64,000 bases of DNA from Phaeocystidibacter sp965659415 (GTDB lineage: Bacteria > Bacteroidota > Bacteroidia > Flavobacteriales > Schleiferiaceae): assembly GCA_965659415.1 (NCBI GenBank), contig CBFHVA010000007.1:62001-126000 (forward strand), in the 5' to 3' direction. How positions within the stretch are numbered: the first letter of the stretch is position 1; every line of letters starts with the position of its first letter. Positions 8,498 to 17,278 of this stretch are shown piece after piece. The translations under genes were made by a program, and so were the position numbers. The notes under the pieces are model-generated. The model worked only from the letters and a program-made list of their open reading frames with translations, made no database searches and was not told the origin of the DNA.

Positions 8498-8962
8498 CTA
8501 CTTTGCCTGGAGGGAGCCGAATTTTTCCTCCACAATTCTGTATCGATAATCAAATATATCGTTCAATCGCTTCTTCACGAGGATGGGGTGAGCCATCTTA
8601 CCAATAATACCAAATGGCAATTGATAACTAACGATGTCGATCATTTCGACGCCTCCTTCCACTTTTTTAAAGTGGTGCTCGTGATGCCAGATTTTGTAGG
8701 GTCCCACGCGCTGCTCGTCTACAAAAAAAGATCGATCTCTGATGTGAGTAATTTCAGTAGTCCATGGGAGTTTAATTCCAAAAAGTGGTGAAACTTTATA
8801 GTGTATGAAGAGACCCTCGTACATTTCATTAGGAACCTCTGAAATTATGTTGAAACCCATATCTTCGGGCGTAATCTCCTCTAAATTACTTGGTGATGAA
8901 AAGAACTTCCAAGCTTCATCAAGACTGATTGGGAGTTTCTGTACCCGTTTAAGTGTATACAT
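8498..8962 (-). CDS. SRPBCC-family ligand-binding protein
   Basis: 154 residues with the START/polyketide-cyclase-like fold pattern: KLPISLDEAWKFFSSPSNLE, TPEDMGFNI, GIKLPWTTEITHI, DEQRVGPYKIWHHEHHFK and a C-terminal helix with PILVKKRLNDIFDYRYR. It resembles the YfbM/CoxG-like cell-division-inhibitor relatives of Bacteroidota. The ORF remains open upstream to 9127, but that would run into the divergent carboxypeptidase; the ATG at 8962 begins the conserved MYTLKRVQKLP. Only 27 bases separate it from the divergent gene. Confidence 0.82.
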   Translation of the reverse strand: MYTLKRVQKLPISLDEAWKFFSSPSNLEEITPEDMGFNIISEVPNEMYEGLFIHYKVSPLFGIKLPWTTEITHIRDRSFFVDEQRVGPYKIWHHEHHFKKVEGGVEMIDIVSYQLPFGIIGKMAHPILVKKRLNDIFDYRYRIVEEKFGSLQAK

Positions 8963-8989
8963 CTTTCGCGATTTTAAGAGAAGAACACC

Positions 8990-10741
8990 ATGAATAGCGT
9001 AAAGTTCAAACGAGTGGCCCTGGCGGCCTTTATCTTTATCACTCAACTTGTTTGTGGGCAAAGTCTGAACATACCCCATAATCATTTGGAGAATCGGACT
9101 TTCGAGTACCCTGAGTTGATGCGTCATTATGTGGCCCTCGATTCGCTTTATGAGAATGCTAAACTCGTTGAGATTGGTATTTCAGATGAAGGGCTTCCCA
9201 TTCACGTATTCTTAATGATCAAGGAAGGTCAATTGACCCAGGAGAATATTTCAACGTTTGCCAATGAAAAGTTGGTGCTAGCTGTTAATAATGGCATTCA
9301 CCCAGGTGAGAGTTGTGGCGTAGATGCTTCTCTGCACCTTGCAAATGACCTACTGACTAGTGATGTTTCTGTCGATTTAGATTGGGGTAAGACTATGATT
9401 GCCATTGTTCCGATGTACAACATTGGTGGAGCACTCAATAGAGGATGTTGCACGAGGGCTAATCAGAATGGCCCCGCAGATCAAGGTTTTCGTGGCAATG
9501 CTCGGAATTTCGACTTGAATCGAGATCTCATAAAGGCGGACACACGAAACACGTTTGCATTGTATGAGCTATTTCGTTGGCTTGATCCGGACATCTTCAT
9601 CGATACCCATACCACCAATGGTGCCGATTATACCTATGAACTCACCCTGATAACAAGTCCTTGGCAGAAGTACCCATTGGTCATGCAAAACTTGGTTCGA
9701 GAGATCGAAGATTCCTTGATGATTCGAACCCAACACAGAGATGTGAAAATTTCACCCTTTGTAAATGTGTATGGACAAAGTCCCCTTGGCGGATTTCCGC
9801 TCTTTCAAGAAGGAGCGATGTACACGACCGGATTTGCCGCCCTTCATAATTCCATTGCCTTTGTTACTGAAGCTCATATGCTAAAACCCTATGCTCTTCG
9901 CGTAGAGGCTACCCGCACCTTCCTTGAAGAAGCAATTCAATATGGCAATCAGAATGTAGAGAGCATTAAGCGAATACGAGAGCAAGCCAAGCAAGAGAAC
10001 TTTACCCGTTATGTTATTGAATGGGAGGTAGATTATACGCAGTCGGATACCATTTGGTTTGAGGGTTTTGAGAGCTCGATTGAGCGCAGCGATGTAACCA
10101 CCGGTGAAAGGTTGAAGTATACCGAAGAAGTGTTGGCCGACAGTATTCCATTTTACAACCGCCTGAAGCCGAAAACAACCATAGCTTTTCCGGAATACTA
10201 CTACATTCCCGTGGGGCAATGGGAAGTGCTGACTCGATTCCAGGCGGTAGGCGTGCAAATGGATACTATCGATCTTCAGGGAATTACGAGTTGGTATGTA
10301 CGTCAATTTAGAATCGATTCGTATCAACTGGCAAGCAGAGCTTATGAAGGGCATGTTCGGCTGGAAGAACTGGATGTAAGTCTCGATCGATTGTTCATTC
10401 CTGATGGGAGATACGTTCTTATTCCTTCTCAACAGCCGTTGGGCAGATATCTGCATCAGGCCCTACATCCCTTAGCTCCTTCAAGTTTTGCAAGGTGGAA
10501 TATGTTTGCTGCTTATTTACAACAAAAGGAACATTACAGCGCGTATGTTTTTGAGGACATCGCCGAGGAGCTCTTGGAAGAAGATGTGGAATTAAAGGAA
10601 GCTTTTGAACGCAAAATGGAGTCTGATCGAGACTTTGCGAATGACCCTAGGGCTCAGCTTTATTATATCTATCAATTAAGTCCTTACTACGAGCGCGCAC
10701 ATTTACGACTACCATATTACTTATCGTATCCCAATCTCTAG
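8990..10741 (+). CDS. Secreted M14-family zinc carboxypeptidase
   Basis: 583 residues with a signal peptide (residues 1-23, ending LVCGQS), so it is exported. The zinc ligands are visible: H104 and E107 in NGIHPGES and H207 in DIFIDTHTTNG; the catalytic glutamate is E294 in AFVTEAHML. Arginine-containing RNARNFDLNRD corresponds to the substrate-binding loop. It is longer than classical carboxypeptidases, with about 270 extra C-terminal residues of unknown role. It is divergent from the SRPBCC operon with only 27 bases between starts. The stop codon shares CTAG with the convergent XRE gene. Confidence 0.9.
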   Translation: MNSVKFKRVALAAFIFITQLVCGQSLNIPHNHLENRTFEYPELMRHYVALDSLYENAKLVEIGISDEGLPIHVFLMIKEGQLTQENISTFANEKLVLAVNNGIHPGESCGVDASLHLANDLLTSDVSVDLDWGKTMIAIVPMYNIGGALNRGCCTRANQNGPADQGFRGNARNFDLNRDLIKADTRNTFALYELFRWLDPDIFIDTHTTNGADYTYELTLITSPWQKYPLVMQNLVREIEDSLMIRTQHRDVKISPFVNVYGQSPLGGFPLFQEGAMYTTGFAALHNSIAFVTEAHMLKPYALRVEATRTFLEEAIQYGNQNVESIKRIREQAKQENFTRYVIEWEVDYTQSDTIWFEGFESSIERSDVTTGERLKYTEEVLADSIPFYNRLKPKTTIAFPEYYYIPVGQWEVLTRFQAVGVQMDTIDLQGITSWYVRQFRIDSYQLASRAYEGHVRLEELDVSLDRLFIPDGRYVLIPSQQPLGRYLHQALHPLAPSSFARWNMFAAYLQQKEHYSAYVFEDIAEELLEEDVELKEAFERKMESDRDFANDPRAQLYYIYQLSPYYERAHLRLPYYLSYPNL

Positions 10742-11097
10742 AACTTCCTCTCAGCTATTCTGAACTCATTGCCATCCACAATGAGCAGAGTAGTGGGAAG
10801 AGGAGAGTCAGCAGAACCTTTAGCTTCAGAGACTTCTCGGACAATCTTTGGTACTGGAGTGTCTGCCACAGGACTTACTTCCGTTCTGCTCGATTTTTCA
10901 CCCAAAACAAGCCAGCGTGCATCAACATCTTCAAAGGTTTTCAGTATTTGAGACACCACGTGTAATGAGGGCTTATTTCTACCTGATAAGATATGTGAGA
11001 TGATAGGCCGCTTTATGCCAATAGCATCAGCAAATGAAGCATTGGTAAGCTCCTTTTCCTTTATTATTTGAGTTATTCGCTGTGTAACATGATCCAT
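10738..11097 (-). CDS. XRE-family helix-turn-helix regulator
   Basis: 119 residues. Residues about 5-60 form a Cro/CI helix-turn-helix (TQIIKEKELTNASFADAIGI, HILSGRNKPSLHVV). The C-terminal half ends with a short beta-rich stretch (TTLLIVDGNEFRIAERKF) and has no peptidase or ligand domain. A perfect inverted repeat lies four bases before the ATG, suggesting autorepression. It sits 23 bases after the PhoD-like gene on the same strand and may be partly co-transcribed with it. Confidence 0.85.
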   Translation of the reverse strand: MDHVTQRITQIIKEKELTNASFADAIGIKRPIISHILSGRNKPSLHVVSQILKTFEDVDARWLVLGEKSSRTEVSPVADTPVPKIVREVSEAKGSADSPLPTTLLIVDGNEFRIAERKF

Positions 11098-11100
11098 AGC

Positions 11101-11121
11101 ACAAATGTAAATAACATTTGT
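11101..11121 (-). promoter_or_regulatory. Operator-like palindrome overlapping the XRE -7 box
   Basis: ACAAATGT (11101-11108) and ACATTTGT (11114-11121) form a perfect eight-base inverted repeat around AAATA. On the minus strand, TACATTTG (11109-11102) is a full -7 match and ends four bases before the XRE ATG. A bound repressor would block the promoter, fitting autoregulation. The distal arm touches the stop codon of the upstream phosphatase gene. Confidence 0.55.
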
Positions 11122-12419
11122 TACATTCTTTTCAGCTCAAATGAAAAGATTTCTTCACCGTTCGTGTTCTTGAACTGAATGTGAACCATTCTTTCATCAC
11201 GGCTTCCGGTTACAGATATTAAGGCATAGTTTCTTTCATCGATGTATGTACCGACACGATTGGCGTTGAGTTCATCTTGGACCACGGTTGAAGGTCCAGA
11301 AGTTAATGGACTTATAGTGAAATCGGTGATTCGAACACCGTTGTGTTCTAATTGACTCACTTCAGAATGGTGTCTATCGCCAGTAAGGAATAGGATGTTA
11401 TTTGAGCCCACCTTAGACAATTGATCTAATAAGTAGGAGCGTTCTTCTGGATACTGAGCGTAGTTTTCGAACAGCGCTTCGGAGTGAAGTACTTGTCCTC
11501 CAATAGCGATAAATATGAAACTTGCTCTTCTATGGAATCTCACTTGAGATACTAACCAATCGATTTGCTCTTTGCCCAAGATCTGAGGATGGTCAGAATG
11601 CTCACTGGTACGGTGTGAGCGATTATCGAGGCCTATAATTACTACATCCGAATAGGTGTGTATCCATCGCAAATCGTTTGTCGTTTCCTCATGATAATCG
11701 CCACGGGGCCAATGGTTCATGAAAGCTTCTCGCGTTGTGCTGATATGCTCATAACTACCCAAACAGTTATTGGGTCCTGCGTCGTGGTCGTCCCATATGG
11801 CTAAATTAGGCCGCGTTTGTAACAACGAGCTCAATTCTGTATTCAATCGACTCTGATTGTAACGGTGATAAATGCCAAAAGCGCTTGAATAATCGCTTGG
11901 TCTAGTGTAGACATTATCACCTAACCAAAAGTTGAAGTCGGCATTTTCAGCGCGCATACGTTCATAAATATCGTATCCTCCGCCATATGGGGTTTCTGGG
12001 CGATCAGCAATTTCGTCGTTCACATAAGAACAGCTTCCCGCTACAAATGCAAAATCTGGAGCAGGTCGTCGGTATTGCCAATCCTCTGGAGTAGAGAAGG
12101 AGCTAAGCGAATCCGTGAATTCAAACTCCGGATACTGATAGTGAATCCATCCATAAACGGTATAGTGATTACCTGGCGTCAAACCATATCCTCGATATAT
12201 ATAAGGCCCATTTTCAAAGGATCGATCATAGGATAAGAAAACGCTATCGCCTTCAGAAACGGCTACAAACCCATCAGGCCAATCGTCCTGTCCTAACGAA
12301 TCACTTTCTACAATCACGTGCACTTCGCGGTGATTGATTTCTCCGTACATAAACATGAGGGACTGTGCTTGTGTGCTCTCAAAAAGGAGCATGGTACAAA
12401 CGAATAAAATGGTGCGCAT
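11121..12419 (-). CDS. Exported PhoD-like metallophosphatase
   Basis: 432 residues with a signal peptide (MRTILFVCTMLLFESTQAQS). The PhoD metal-binding motifs are GSCSYVND, FNFWLGDNVYTR, AIWDDHDAGPNN and LTGDRHHSEVSQL, in family order. The enzymes are Ca/Fe-dependent phosphodiesterases or alkaline phosphatases that act in the periplasm or outside the cell. A short fibronectin-like N-terminal domain (about residues 20-110) precedes the catalytic domain, as is usual. It is divergent from the M14 gene at 12479. Confidence 0.88.
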   Translation of the reverse strand: MRTILFVCTMLLFESTQAQSLMFMYGEINHREVHVIVESDSLGQDDWPDGFVAVSEGDSVFLSYDRSFENGPYIYRGYGLTPGNHYTVYGWIHYQYPEFEFTDSLSSFSTPEDWQYRRPAPDFAFVAGSCSYVNDEIADRPETPYGGGYDIYERMRAENADFNFWLGDNVYTRPSDYSSAFGIYHRYNQSRLNTELSSLLQTRPNLAIWDDHDAGPNNCLGSYEHISTTREAFMNHWPRGDYHEETTNDLRWIHTYSDVVIIGLDNRSHRTSEHSDHPQILGKEQIDWLVSQVRFHRRASFIFIAIGGQVLHSEALFENYAQYPEERSYLLDQLSKVGSNNILFLTGDRHHSEVSQLEHNGVRITDFTISPLTSGPSTVVQDELNANRVGTYIDERNYALISVTGSRDERMVHIQFKNTNGEEIFSFELKRM

Positions 12420-12478
12420 TGAATTTGTAGTTTTGGGACAGTGAAGATACGAGCCGTAACGTATTGTAATGTTAAGAA

Positions 12479-13678
12479 ATGAAGAACTACCACTCGTTTG
12501 ATGTGAATGAAATCCTCCATAATGCCATGGTATGGTGGGATGGAAAAGAATTCGATGGTGATCGATGGCTGCGTCATGATCAAATGTTACAGATGTTTAG
12601 TAAAGTAAATTACAAAAGTAATACCATTGGCACCTCTTTCGAAGGTAAGTCAATTAATGAGTACTTGATTGGCTCGGGCTCTCGAGGCTTTATAGGTTGG
12701 AGTCAGATGCACGGGAATGAAGCTACGGCAACATACGCTATACATGATTTACTTTTGTATTTACAATTGTGTGTCGATGAGGATTGGTATGACGAAGTGT
12801 TCCGGCGTGTGCATGTTCGACTTATCCCAATGGTTAATCCCGATGGTGCTGAGCGATGGACACGACGAACCGCACAAGGAATAGATCCGAATCGAGATGC
12901 GGTTGCACAAGTAGCGAAGGAAACGCAACTGTTAATGAGTCGGGTAAGGGCCTCTGGTGCTGAATTAGCGCTCAATTTGCACGATCAGCGTGACCTATTC
13001 CACTTGGAGGGTAAAAAGGAGAGCGCAGTGATTAGTTTCTTGGCTCCTTCAACAGACAAGGATCGCGGAATGAATCCGGTGAGAAGAAAAGCGATGAATT
13101 GGGTTTCGCATTTTCATAAACGGCTCAAGGACTTTCATGAGCCTGGGGCAGGTCGATATACAGACGAGTTTTACCCCACCGCATTTGGCGAGAATGTCCA
13201 AAAAATGGGCATTCCTACCGTTTTGATTGAGTCAGGTGCTTGGCCGAATGACTCTCAGCGAAAACTAGCCCGGAAGCTCAATTTTCATATTCTATTGAAT
13301 GCTATCCTCACTTTGAGTGATTCACACATCATTGATCAATACCCAAAATCGGATTACGACACAATTCCCCTTAATAGTAATAAACAATGGGGGTTTCTGG
13401 TACGCAATGTGCGTATTGGAAAGGAGGAGTCCCTGCTTGTTGATCTAGGTATTGAATTCAAATACTATCCAAACCGTGCCGAAGGTGCGTTATATCGCAA
13501 AGCCGTTGTAGGTGATATTGGTGATTTGAGTGCTCATGTTGGCTTAGATGAGTTGGATGCGAAAGGAGCTTGGTTCGAAAGAGGAAGCCGGCAGGTTCAT
13601 CTAGATGATCCAGCCAGCTTCACCCTTTACAGGGACGGATTAGATCCCATCAGCATAGAGAACGGTCAAATTGTCTAG
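12479..13678 (+). CDS. M14-family metallocarboxypeptidase, cytosolic
   Basis: 399 residues without a signal peptide. Zinc ligands lie in GWSQMHGNEATAT (H, E) and ALNLHDQRDLF (H); the catalytic glutamate is in VLIESGAW. RRTAQGIDPNRDA is the substrate-binding arginine loop. This is the second M14 enzyme within 5 kb but is clearly a different subfamily from the secreted one. The C-terminal 110 residues form an additional beta-rich domain. The stop codon shares CTAG with the convergent ssb gene. Confidence 0.88.
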   Translation: MKNYHSFDVNEILHNAMVWWDGKEFDGDRWLRHDQMLQMFSKVNYKSNTIGTSFEGKSINEYLIGSGSRGFIGWSQMHGNEATATYAIHDLLLYLQLCVDEDWYDEVFRRVHVRLIPMVNPDGAERWTRRTAQGIDPNRDAVAQVAKETQLLMSRVRASGAELALNLHDQRDLFHLEGKKESAVISFLAPSTDKDRGMNPVRRKAMNWVSHFHKRLKDFHEPGAGRYTDEFYPTAFGENVQKMGIPTVLIESGAWPNDSQRKLARKLNFHILLNAILTLSDSHIIDQYPKSDYDTIPLNSNKQWGFLVRNVRIGKEESLLVDLGIEFKYYPNRAEGALYRKAVVGDIGDLSAHVGLDELDAKGAWFERGSRQVHLDDPASFTLYRDGLDPISIENGQIV

Positions 13679-14025
13679 TTGCTCGAAGCTTCCTTAGGTG
13701 TGAGATTGAGAATGTCGTTGGCCACTACCTCTGTAATGTTTCGAGTAACCCCATCTTTGTCATCGTATGTTCGAGAGGTGAGTTTACCTTCAATCATCAC
13801 CCGATTGCCCTTCTTTAAATATTGATTAGCGTACTTGGCCGTATTGCCCCAGGCAATAACTCGGTGCCAGTGAGTGGTTTCAACTTTATCGCCTTTGTCG
13901 TTTTTGTAATACTCATTTGTAGCCATGGTGAAATTGATTTTCTGTTTGCCAGAATCAAATTCCTTGAGTTCGGGATCTCTACCTAGCATGCCAATGAGCT
14001 GAACTCGATTACTTAGATTTTTCAT
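13675..14025 (-). CDS. ssb: Single-stranded DNA-binding protein, short form
   Basis: 116 residues: one OB fold (LSNRVQLIGMLGRDPELKEF, TEWH-type HRVIAWGNTAKYANQYLKKG, IEGKLTSRTYDDKDGVTRN). It ends soon after the fold (NLTPKEASSN) and lacks the long glycine-rich linker and acidic DDDIPF-type tip by which main SSBs recruit partners. It is therefore likely a secondary SSB, with the housekeeping copy elsewhere. Confidence 0.9.
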   Translation of the reverse strand: MKNLSNRVQLIGMLGRDPELKEFDSGKQKINFTMATNEYYKNDKGDKVETTHWHRVIAWGNTAKYANQYLKKGNRVMIEGKLTSRTYDDKDGVTRNITEVVANDILNLTPKEASSN

Positions 14026-14206
14026 GATAAATGGTTTTGATTAGATAGTAAAGGGACGGTTATTCAATAATCTAAACCAGATGTAATCGGGTGCAAACGA
14101 TTGTAAACGCATGCAAATGCCATTCTGCGCATTTTATGACAAAATTGACGCCTTCCTTCAATATTGAATGATTAATATTGAGGACCAAACCAAATTTACT
14201 TAAGCT

Positions 14207-14578
14207 ATGAAACCAACTTGCAAGCAGTGCGGAGACGTGCTCAGAGGTCGGACCGACAAGCAGTATTGTGATGATCAATGCAGAAGTGCATTTCACAATG
14301 CGCAGAACAGCAACAGCACTAATTTCATGCGCACTACGCACCGTATTATGCGTCGTAATTGGAAGGTTCTTCATCGTTTTGAGAACGACGGGATCCATGA
14401 ACTCCCATTAATAGAAGCTCAAAAGCAAGGGTTTAATGAAGACGTTGTGACCGGGATATACCGAGCGAACGGACAGATGTTGTATCGTTGTTACGAGTAC
14501 TCTTTCGAGGTCCGTGAAGGCAAGGTATTGTACTTCTACGGAGACGAGGGGATCACTCCCGTTTTAGCCCATGAATAA
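14207..14578 (+). CDS. Zinc-ribbon protein of unknown function
   Basis: 123 residues. The N-terminus has a Cys4 zinc finger (CKQCGD at residues 5-10, then YCDDQCRSAFHN), like the short DUF2116-type fingers. The remaining 90 residues predict mixed helix and strand (THRIMRRNWKVLHRF, YRCYEYSFEVREGKVLYFYG) and match nothing I can name. The 3' end overlaps the convergent ACT-domain gene by 26 bases. It is divergent from ssb across 181 bases that hold a perfect TCAATATTGA palindrome but no clear promoter. Confidence 0.7.
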   Translation: MKPTCKQCGDVLRGRTDKQYCDDQCRSAFHNAQNSNSTNFMRTTHRIMRRNWKVLHRFENDGIHELPLIEAQKQGFNEDVVTGIYRANGQMLYRCYEYSFEVREGKVLYFYGDEGITPVLAHE

Positions 14579-15212
14579 TTTGGAAGGCCCTATTTAAATC
14601 ATCTTCGGTTACGATAACGGTGAATTCATTAGTTGTGGAAATCACTTCGATGACGTTGATGCCGTTTTGAGCGAGTTGCTTAAAGAGGTAGTAATAAAGG
14701 CCAAGTACGTCCGTATTCGTTTGAGGGAGCTTCACGGTAATTGATGACAACGGTGAGCGAGATTGCGTCATGCGCTCATTTTCGTAAGCCTTGCGAACAA
14801 TAGGGGCGAGTTTCTGCGATACGACAACTGTAGTTTCCTCTACACCTCTTGAAAAAGTGTGAAAAACATCGCCCATCTGTGTAAGTTCTTGTAAAAAGCG
14901 CGCTTGGGCTTCGACCAGGGTGGAAGAATTGATGAAAGTATAATCAATCAGTCCGGAGCGAACAACAATATCCCCCAAGCTCTTTATGTATTGGGTCAAC
15001 TTGTGTTTCGCGCGATATGAACCAGGAGGGTCCAATCGACGTATAGCCATAATGACTGCACCTTCTTTAAGCGACTTGCCAAGCTGAGTCTCCAACTCTG
15101 GCATGAGCTGGCGAGCTAATGCTGATATATTCAACAAATTTTCATGCAGAGCTTCCTCTAAAAACGGATGCTCATCAAAGTATTTCAAGAGGAAATCACG
15201 TAGAGTGGTCAT
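14553..15212 (-). CDS. ACT-domain protein (aspartokinase-tail-like)
   Basis: 219 residues. The C-terminal half (about 140-215) fits an ACT-like regulatory domain: ITVKLPQTNTDVLGLYYYLF, INVIEVISTTNEFTVIVTED and a final helix AFQIIHGL, similar to the tail of aspartate kinases. The N-terminal half is helical (NISALARQLMPELETQLGKS, AVIMAIRRL) and carries no kinase domain. The family is conserved in Bacteroidota without known function; amino-acid sensing is a guess from the ACT fold. Confidence 0.7.
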   Translation of the reverse strand: MTTLRDFLLKYFDEHPFLEEALHENLLNISALARQLMPELETQLGKSLKEGAVIMAIRRLDPPGSYRAKHKLTQYIKSLGDIVVRSGLIDYTFINSSTLVEAQARFLQELTQMGDVFHTFSRGVEETTVVVSQKLAPIVRKAYENERMTQSRSPLSSITVKLPQTNTDVLGLYYYLFKQLAQNGINVIEVISTTNEFTVIVTEDDLNRAFQIIHGLKRE

Positions 15213-15296
15213 GGCTTGTTTGGTCAGTATGGTCTGTTTAAATACGAACTGGGCGTCAAAAATAAGTGATAATATCGAATTTATTGTTACAAAACG

Positions 15297-15304
15297 TACC
15301 TTCG
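15297..15304 (+). promoter_or_regulatory. -7-like box four bases before the oxidoreductase start
   Basis: TACCTTCG differs from TAnnTTTG at one base and ends four bases before the ATG at 15309, implying a leaderless message. Confidence 0.35.
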
Positions 15305-15308
15305 AAAT

Positions 15309-15941
15309 ATGGGAGTGAAAAAAACCAATAGCGTGGCCATTGTCGGCTCGGGAAATGTCGGCAAATCATTGGCTCAAGGCTTATCCACAGCCGGATATAA
15401 GGTTGTGTTCGGAGTGCGAGATATCCATGATTTTTCTGCTAAAGAATGGTTGCATGAACATCCGTCAATTGGAGTGGAAGAAATTCGTGATGCTGTAACA
15501 CATGCCGATGTTGTGATTACCTGTTTTAAGCCTGCGGGTTTAAGAGAGATGTTAGCGCAAATGGGTGACTTAGATAATAAGGTGGTGATTGATGCAATGA
15601 ATTCCATTATGAACAAAAAGACTCCATTTGAAACCACTACACATGCTATTGAGGACTTGACGAATTGCCGAAATGTGGTCAAGTGCTTCAATACTACTGG
15701 CGCGAATAATCTTGCTCGTCCGGGGTTTGGAAGGCAATCGATGGACATGTTTATGGCAGGTGGAGACCCGTATGCAAAAGAAGTAGCTCGCCAATTGGCC
15801 AAGGATGTTGGGTTTGCCGAATGTTATGATGTAGGGACCCAGAAGGAGTATGTACTTTTAGAACAGTTGGCAATGACATGGATCAAGCTTGCAGGTACAG
15901 AGCTTGGAAGAGAATTTGGATTCAAACTTCTCAGGCGCTGA
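15309..15941 (+). CDS. NADPH:F420-reductase-like Rossmann oxidoreductase
   Basis: 210 residues. The dinucleotide-binding loop is VAIVGSGNVGKSLAQGL (GxGxxG at residues 13-18), with VVFGVRDIHD at the second strand, which suggests NADP preference. VVIDAMNSIM and VKCFNTTGANN are shared with the F420-dependent NADP reductase family. Since Bacteroidota are not known to make F420, the true substrate is probably another small metabolite. It is followed by the flavoprotein gene after 28 bases in the same direction. Confidence 0.8.
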   Translation: MGVKKTNSVAIVGSGNVGKSLAQGLSTAGYKVVFGVRDIHDFSAKEWLHEHPSIGVEEIRDAVTHADVVITCFKPAGLREMLAQMGDLDNKVVIDAMNSIMNKKTPFETTTHAIEDLTNCRNVVKCFNTTGANNLARPGFGRQSMDMFMAGGDPYAKEVARQLAKDVGFAECYDVGTQKEYVLLEQLAMTWIKLAGTELGREFGFKLLRR

Positions 15942-15969
15942 GGGGTTTGTTTATCATATAAGAAATTTA

Positions 15970-17202
15970 ATGGTTCAACAACGTTCTGTTATTATAGGTG
16001 GTGGAGCAGCGGGTTTTTTCGCCGCTATAGCCTGTGCTGAAGCGAACCCGTATAGTGAAGTGGTGATTCTTGAAAAAACCGCTCAAACACTTGGAAAGGT
16101 TAAAATCTCTGGTGGTGGAAGATGCAACGTGACGCATGCGTGCTTTAGCCCAAATGAGTTGGTCGACTTTTATCCGCGAGGGCAAGTTGAAATGCTTGGT
16201 CCTTTTACTCGTTTTGGAACCGCAGATACCATGGAGTGGTTTACCGACAGAGGAGTAGAGTTAAAGGTGGAAGAGGATAATCGGGTATTTCCGGTAACCG
16301 ATAGTTCACAGACCATTATGGATTGTCTTACTGAGTTCGCTGAACGAGCTGGTGTGCGTGTTGATACGCGATCTGGCGTTGAATCGATTGAGCGAGATGG
16401 TGACAAGTGGATGGTCAAGCTTGAGTCTAAAACCATCATTGAAGCGGATAAAGTTCTCGTAGCTACTGGAGGAAGCAAGAAGATGTGGGATTCACTTAAG
16501 AAGTTGGGACACCGCATCGTAGAGCCTGTCCCTTCTCTGTTTACCTTTAATATTAGAGACCCTCGAATAAATGGCTTGGCTGGGGTGAGTGTGCCAAGCG
16601 TTGAATTGTCGTTGCCCGCATTTGAGATGGATACGCTTGGGCCGTTGCTTATTACGCACTGGGGACTTAGTGGTCCGGCTATTTTAAAACTTTCAGCCTG
16701 GGCAGCTCGCGAACTACACGACACCTCGTATCGATTTATTCTTCACGTGAATTTTGTGCCTCAGCTGGACGAGGAGATGTTGCTCGATGTAATGAATAAC
16801 TTCCGGAAGGATGTGGATCAGCAGCGCAAGAGAATTCACAGCAATAGCTTGTTTAGTCTGCCGATGCGCTTGTGGAAGAACATCTGTGTTGCCGCAAAAA
16901 TCCCAGAGCGCGCTACTTGGTCTGATATTTCTAAACCACAGCTTCGAAAGTTTGTGGATCAATTGCATCGCGCTGAATTTGTGGTATCGGGAAAAAGTAC
17001 ATTTAAAGAAGAGTTCGTTACGGCTGGAGGAGTTGACTTGTCACAAATCGATTTCAAAACCTTTGGCAGTAAGCTGCATCCTGACCTTTATTTAGCGGGA
17101 GAGGTGTTGAATATCGATGCTTTGACAGGTGGTTTTAACTTTCAAGCGGCGTGGACCGGTGGGTGGTTAGCTGGGCATGCCATGGCTGGCGACCCGGTGT
17201 AG
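15970..17202 (+). CDS. HI0933/BaiN-family FAD-dependent oxidoreductase
   Basis: 410 residues from the ATG at 15970, which starts directly before the FAD-binding strand (VIIGGGAAGFFAAIAC). An upstream in-frame ATG at 15889 would overlap the preceding gene and add a non-conserved tail. Family marks are KVKISGGGRCNVTHA near residue 42, PSLFTFNI in the inserted domain, LLITHWGLSGPAIL and the C-terminal LYLAGEVLNIDALTGGFNFQ plus AAWTGGWLAG. Members have been linked to bile-acid or flavin-dependent reductions; the function here is unknown. Confidence 0.88.
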   Translation: MVQQRSVIIGGGAAGFFAAIACAEANPYSEVVILEKTAQTLGKVKISGGGRCNVTHACFSPNELVDFYPRGQVEMLGPFTRFGTADTMEWFTDRGVELKVEEDNRVFPVTDSSQTIMDCLTEFAERAGVRVDTRSGVESIERDGDKWMVKLESKTIIEADKVLVATGGSKKMWDSLKKLGHRIVEPVPSLFTFNIRDPRINGLAGVSVPSVELSLPAFEMDTLGPLLITHWGLSGPAILKLSAWAARELHDTSYRFILHVNFVPQLDEEMLLDVMNNFRKDVDQQRKRIHSNSLFSLPMRLWKNICVAAKIPERATWSDISKPQLRKFVDQLHRAEFVVSGKSTFKEEFVTAGGVDLSQIDFKTFGSKLHPDLYLAGEVLNIDALTGGFNFQAAWTGGWLAGHAMAGDPV

Positions 17203-17278
17203 ATATTCATCTCAATGCTTTATCCCTTAAGGAGTTGCTAAATATTTTGGCATTTCTAATCCGCTAATGCTAATTTTA

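Noticed and set aside
8963..9127. 55-codon upstream extension of the SRPBCC protein
   Set aside because: It would overlap the divergent carboxypeptidase, and the conserved part begins at the ATG at 8962.
9881..10456. Long open frame (191 codons) on the minus strand inside the secreted carboxypeptidase
   Set aside because: It lies wholly antisense to a well-supported M14 gene, has no family signature and no promoter; it is a mirror of codon bias.
14072..14398. 108-codon minus-strand frame in the ssb upstream region
   Set aside because: Antisense to the zinc-ribbon gene, without motif or promoter.
16170..16724. 184-codon minus-strand frame inside the BaiN-like flavoprotein gene
   Set aside because: Serine/threonine-rich antisense translation with no motif; the plus-strand frame carries all family signatures.
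17251..17276. CTAAT repeated three times upstream of the LexA-like gene
   Set aside because: Short AT-rich direct repeats with uneven spacing; the adjacent inverted repeat is much stronger evidence for a site.
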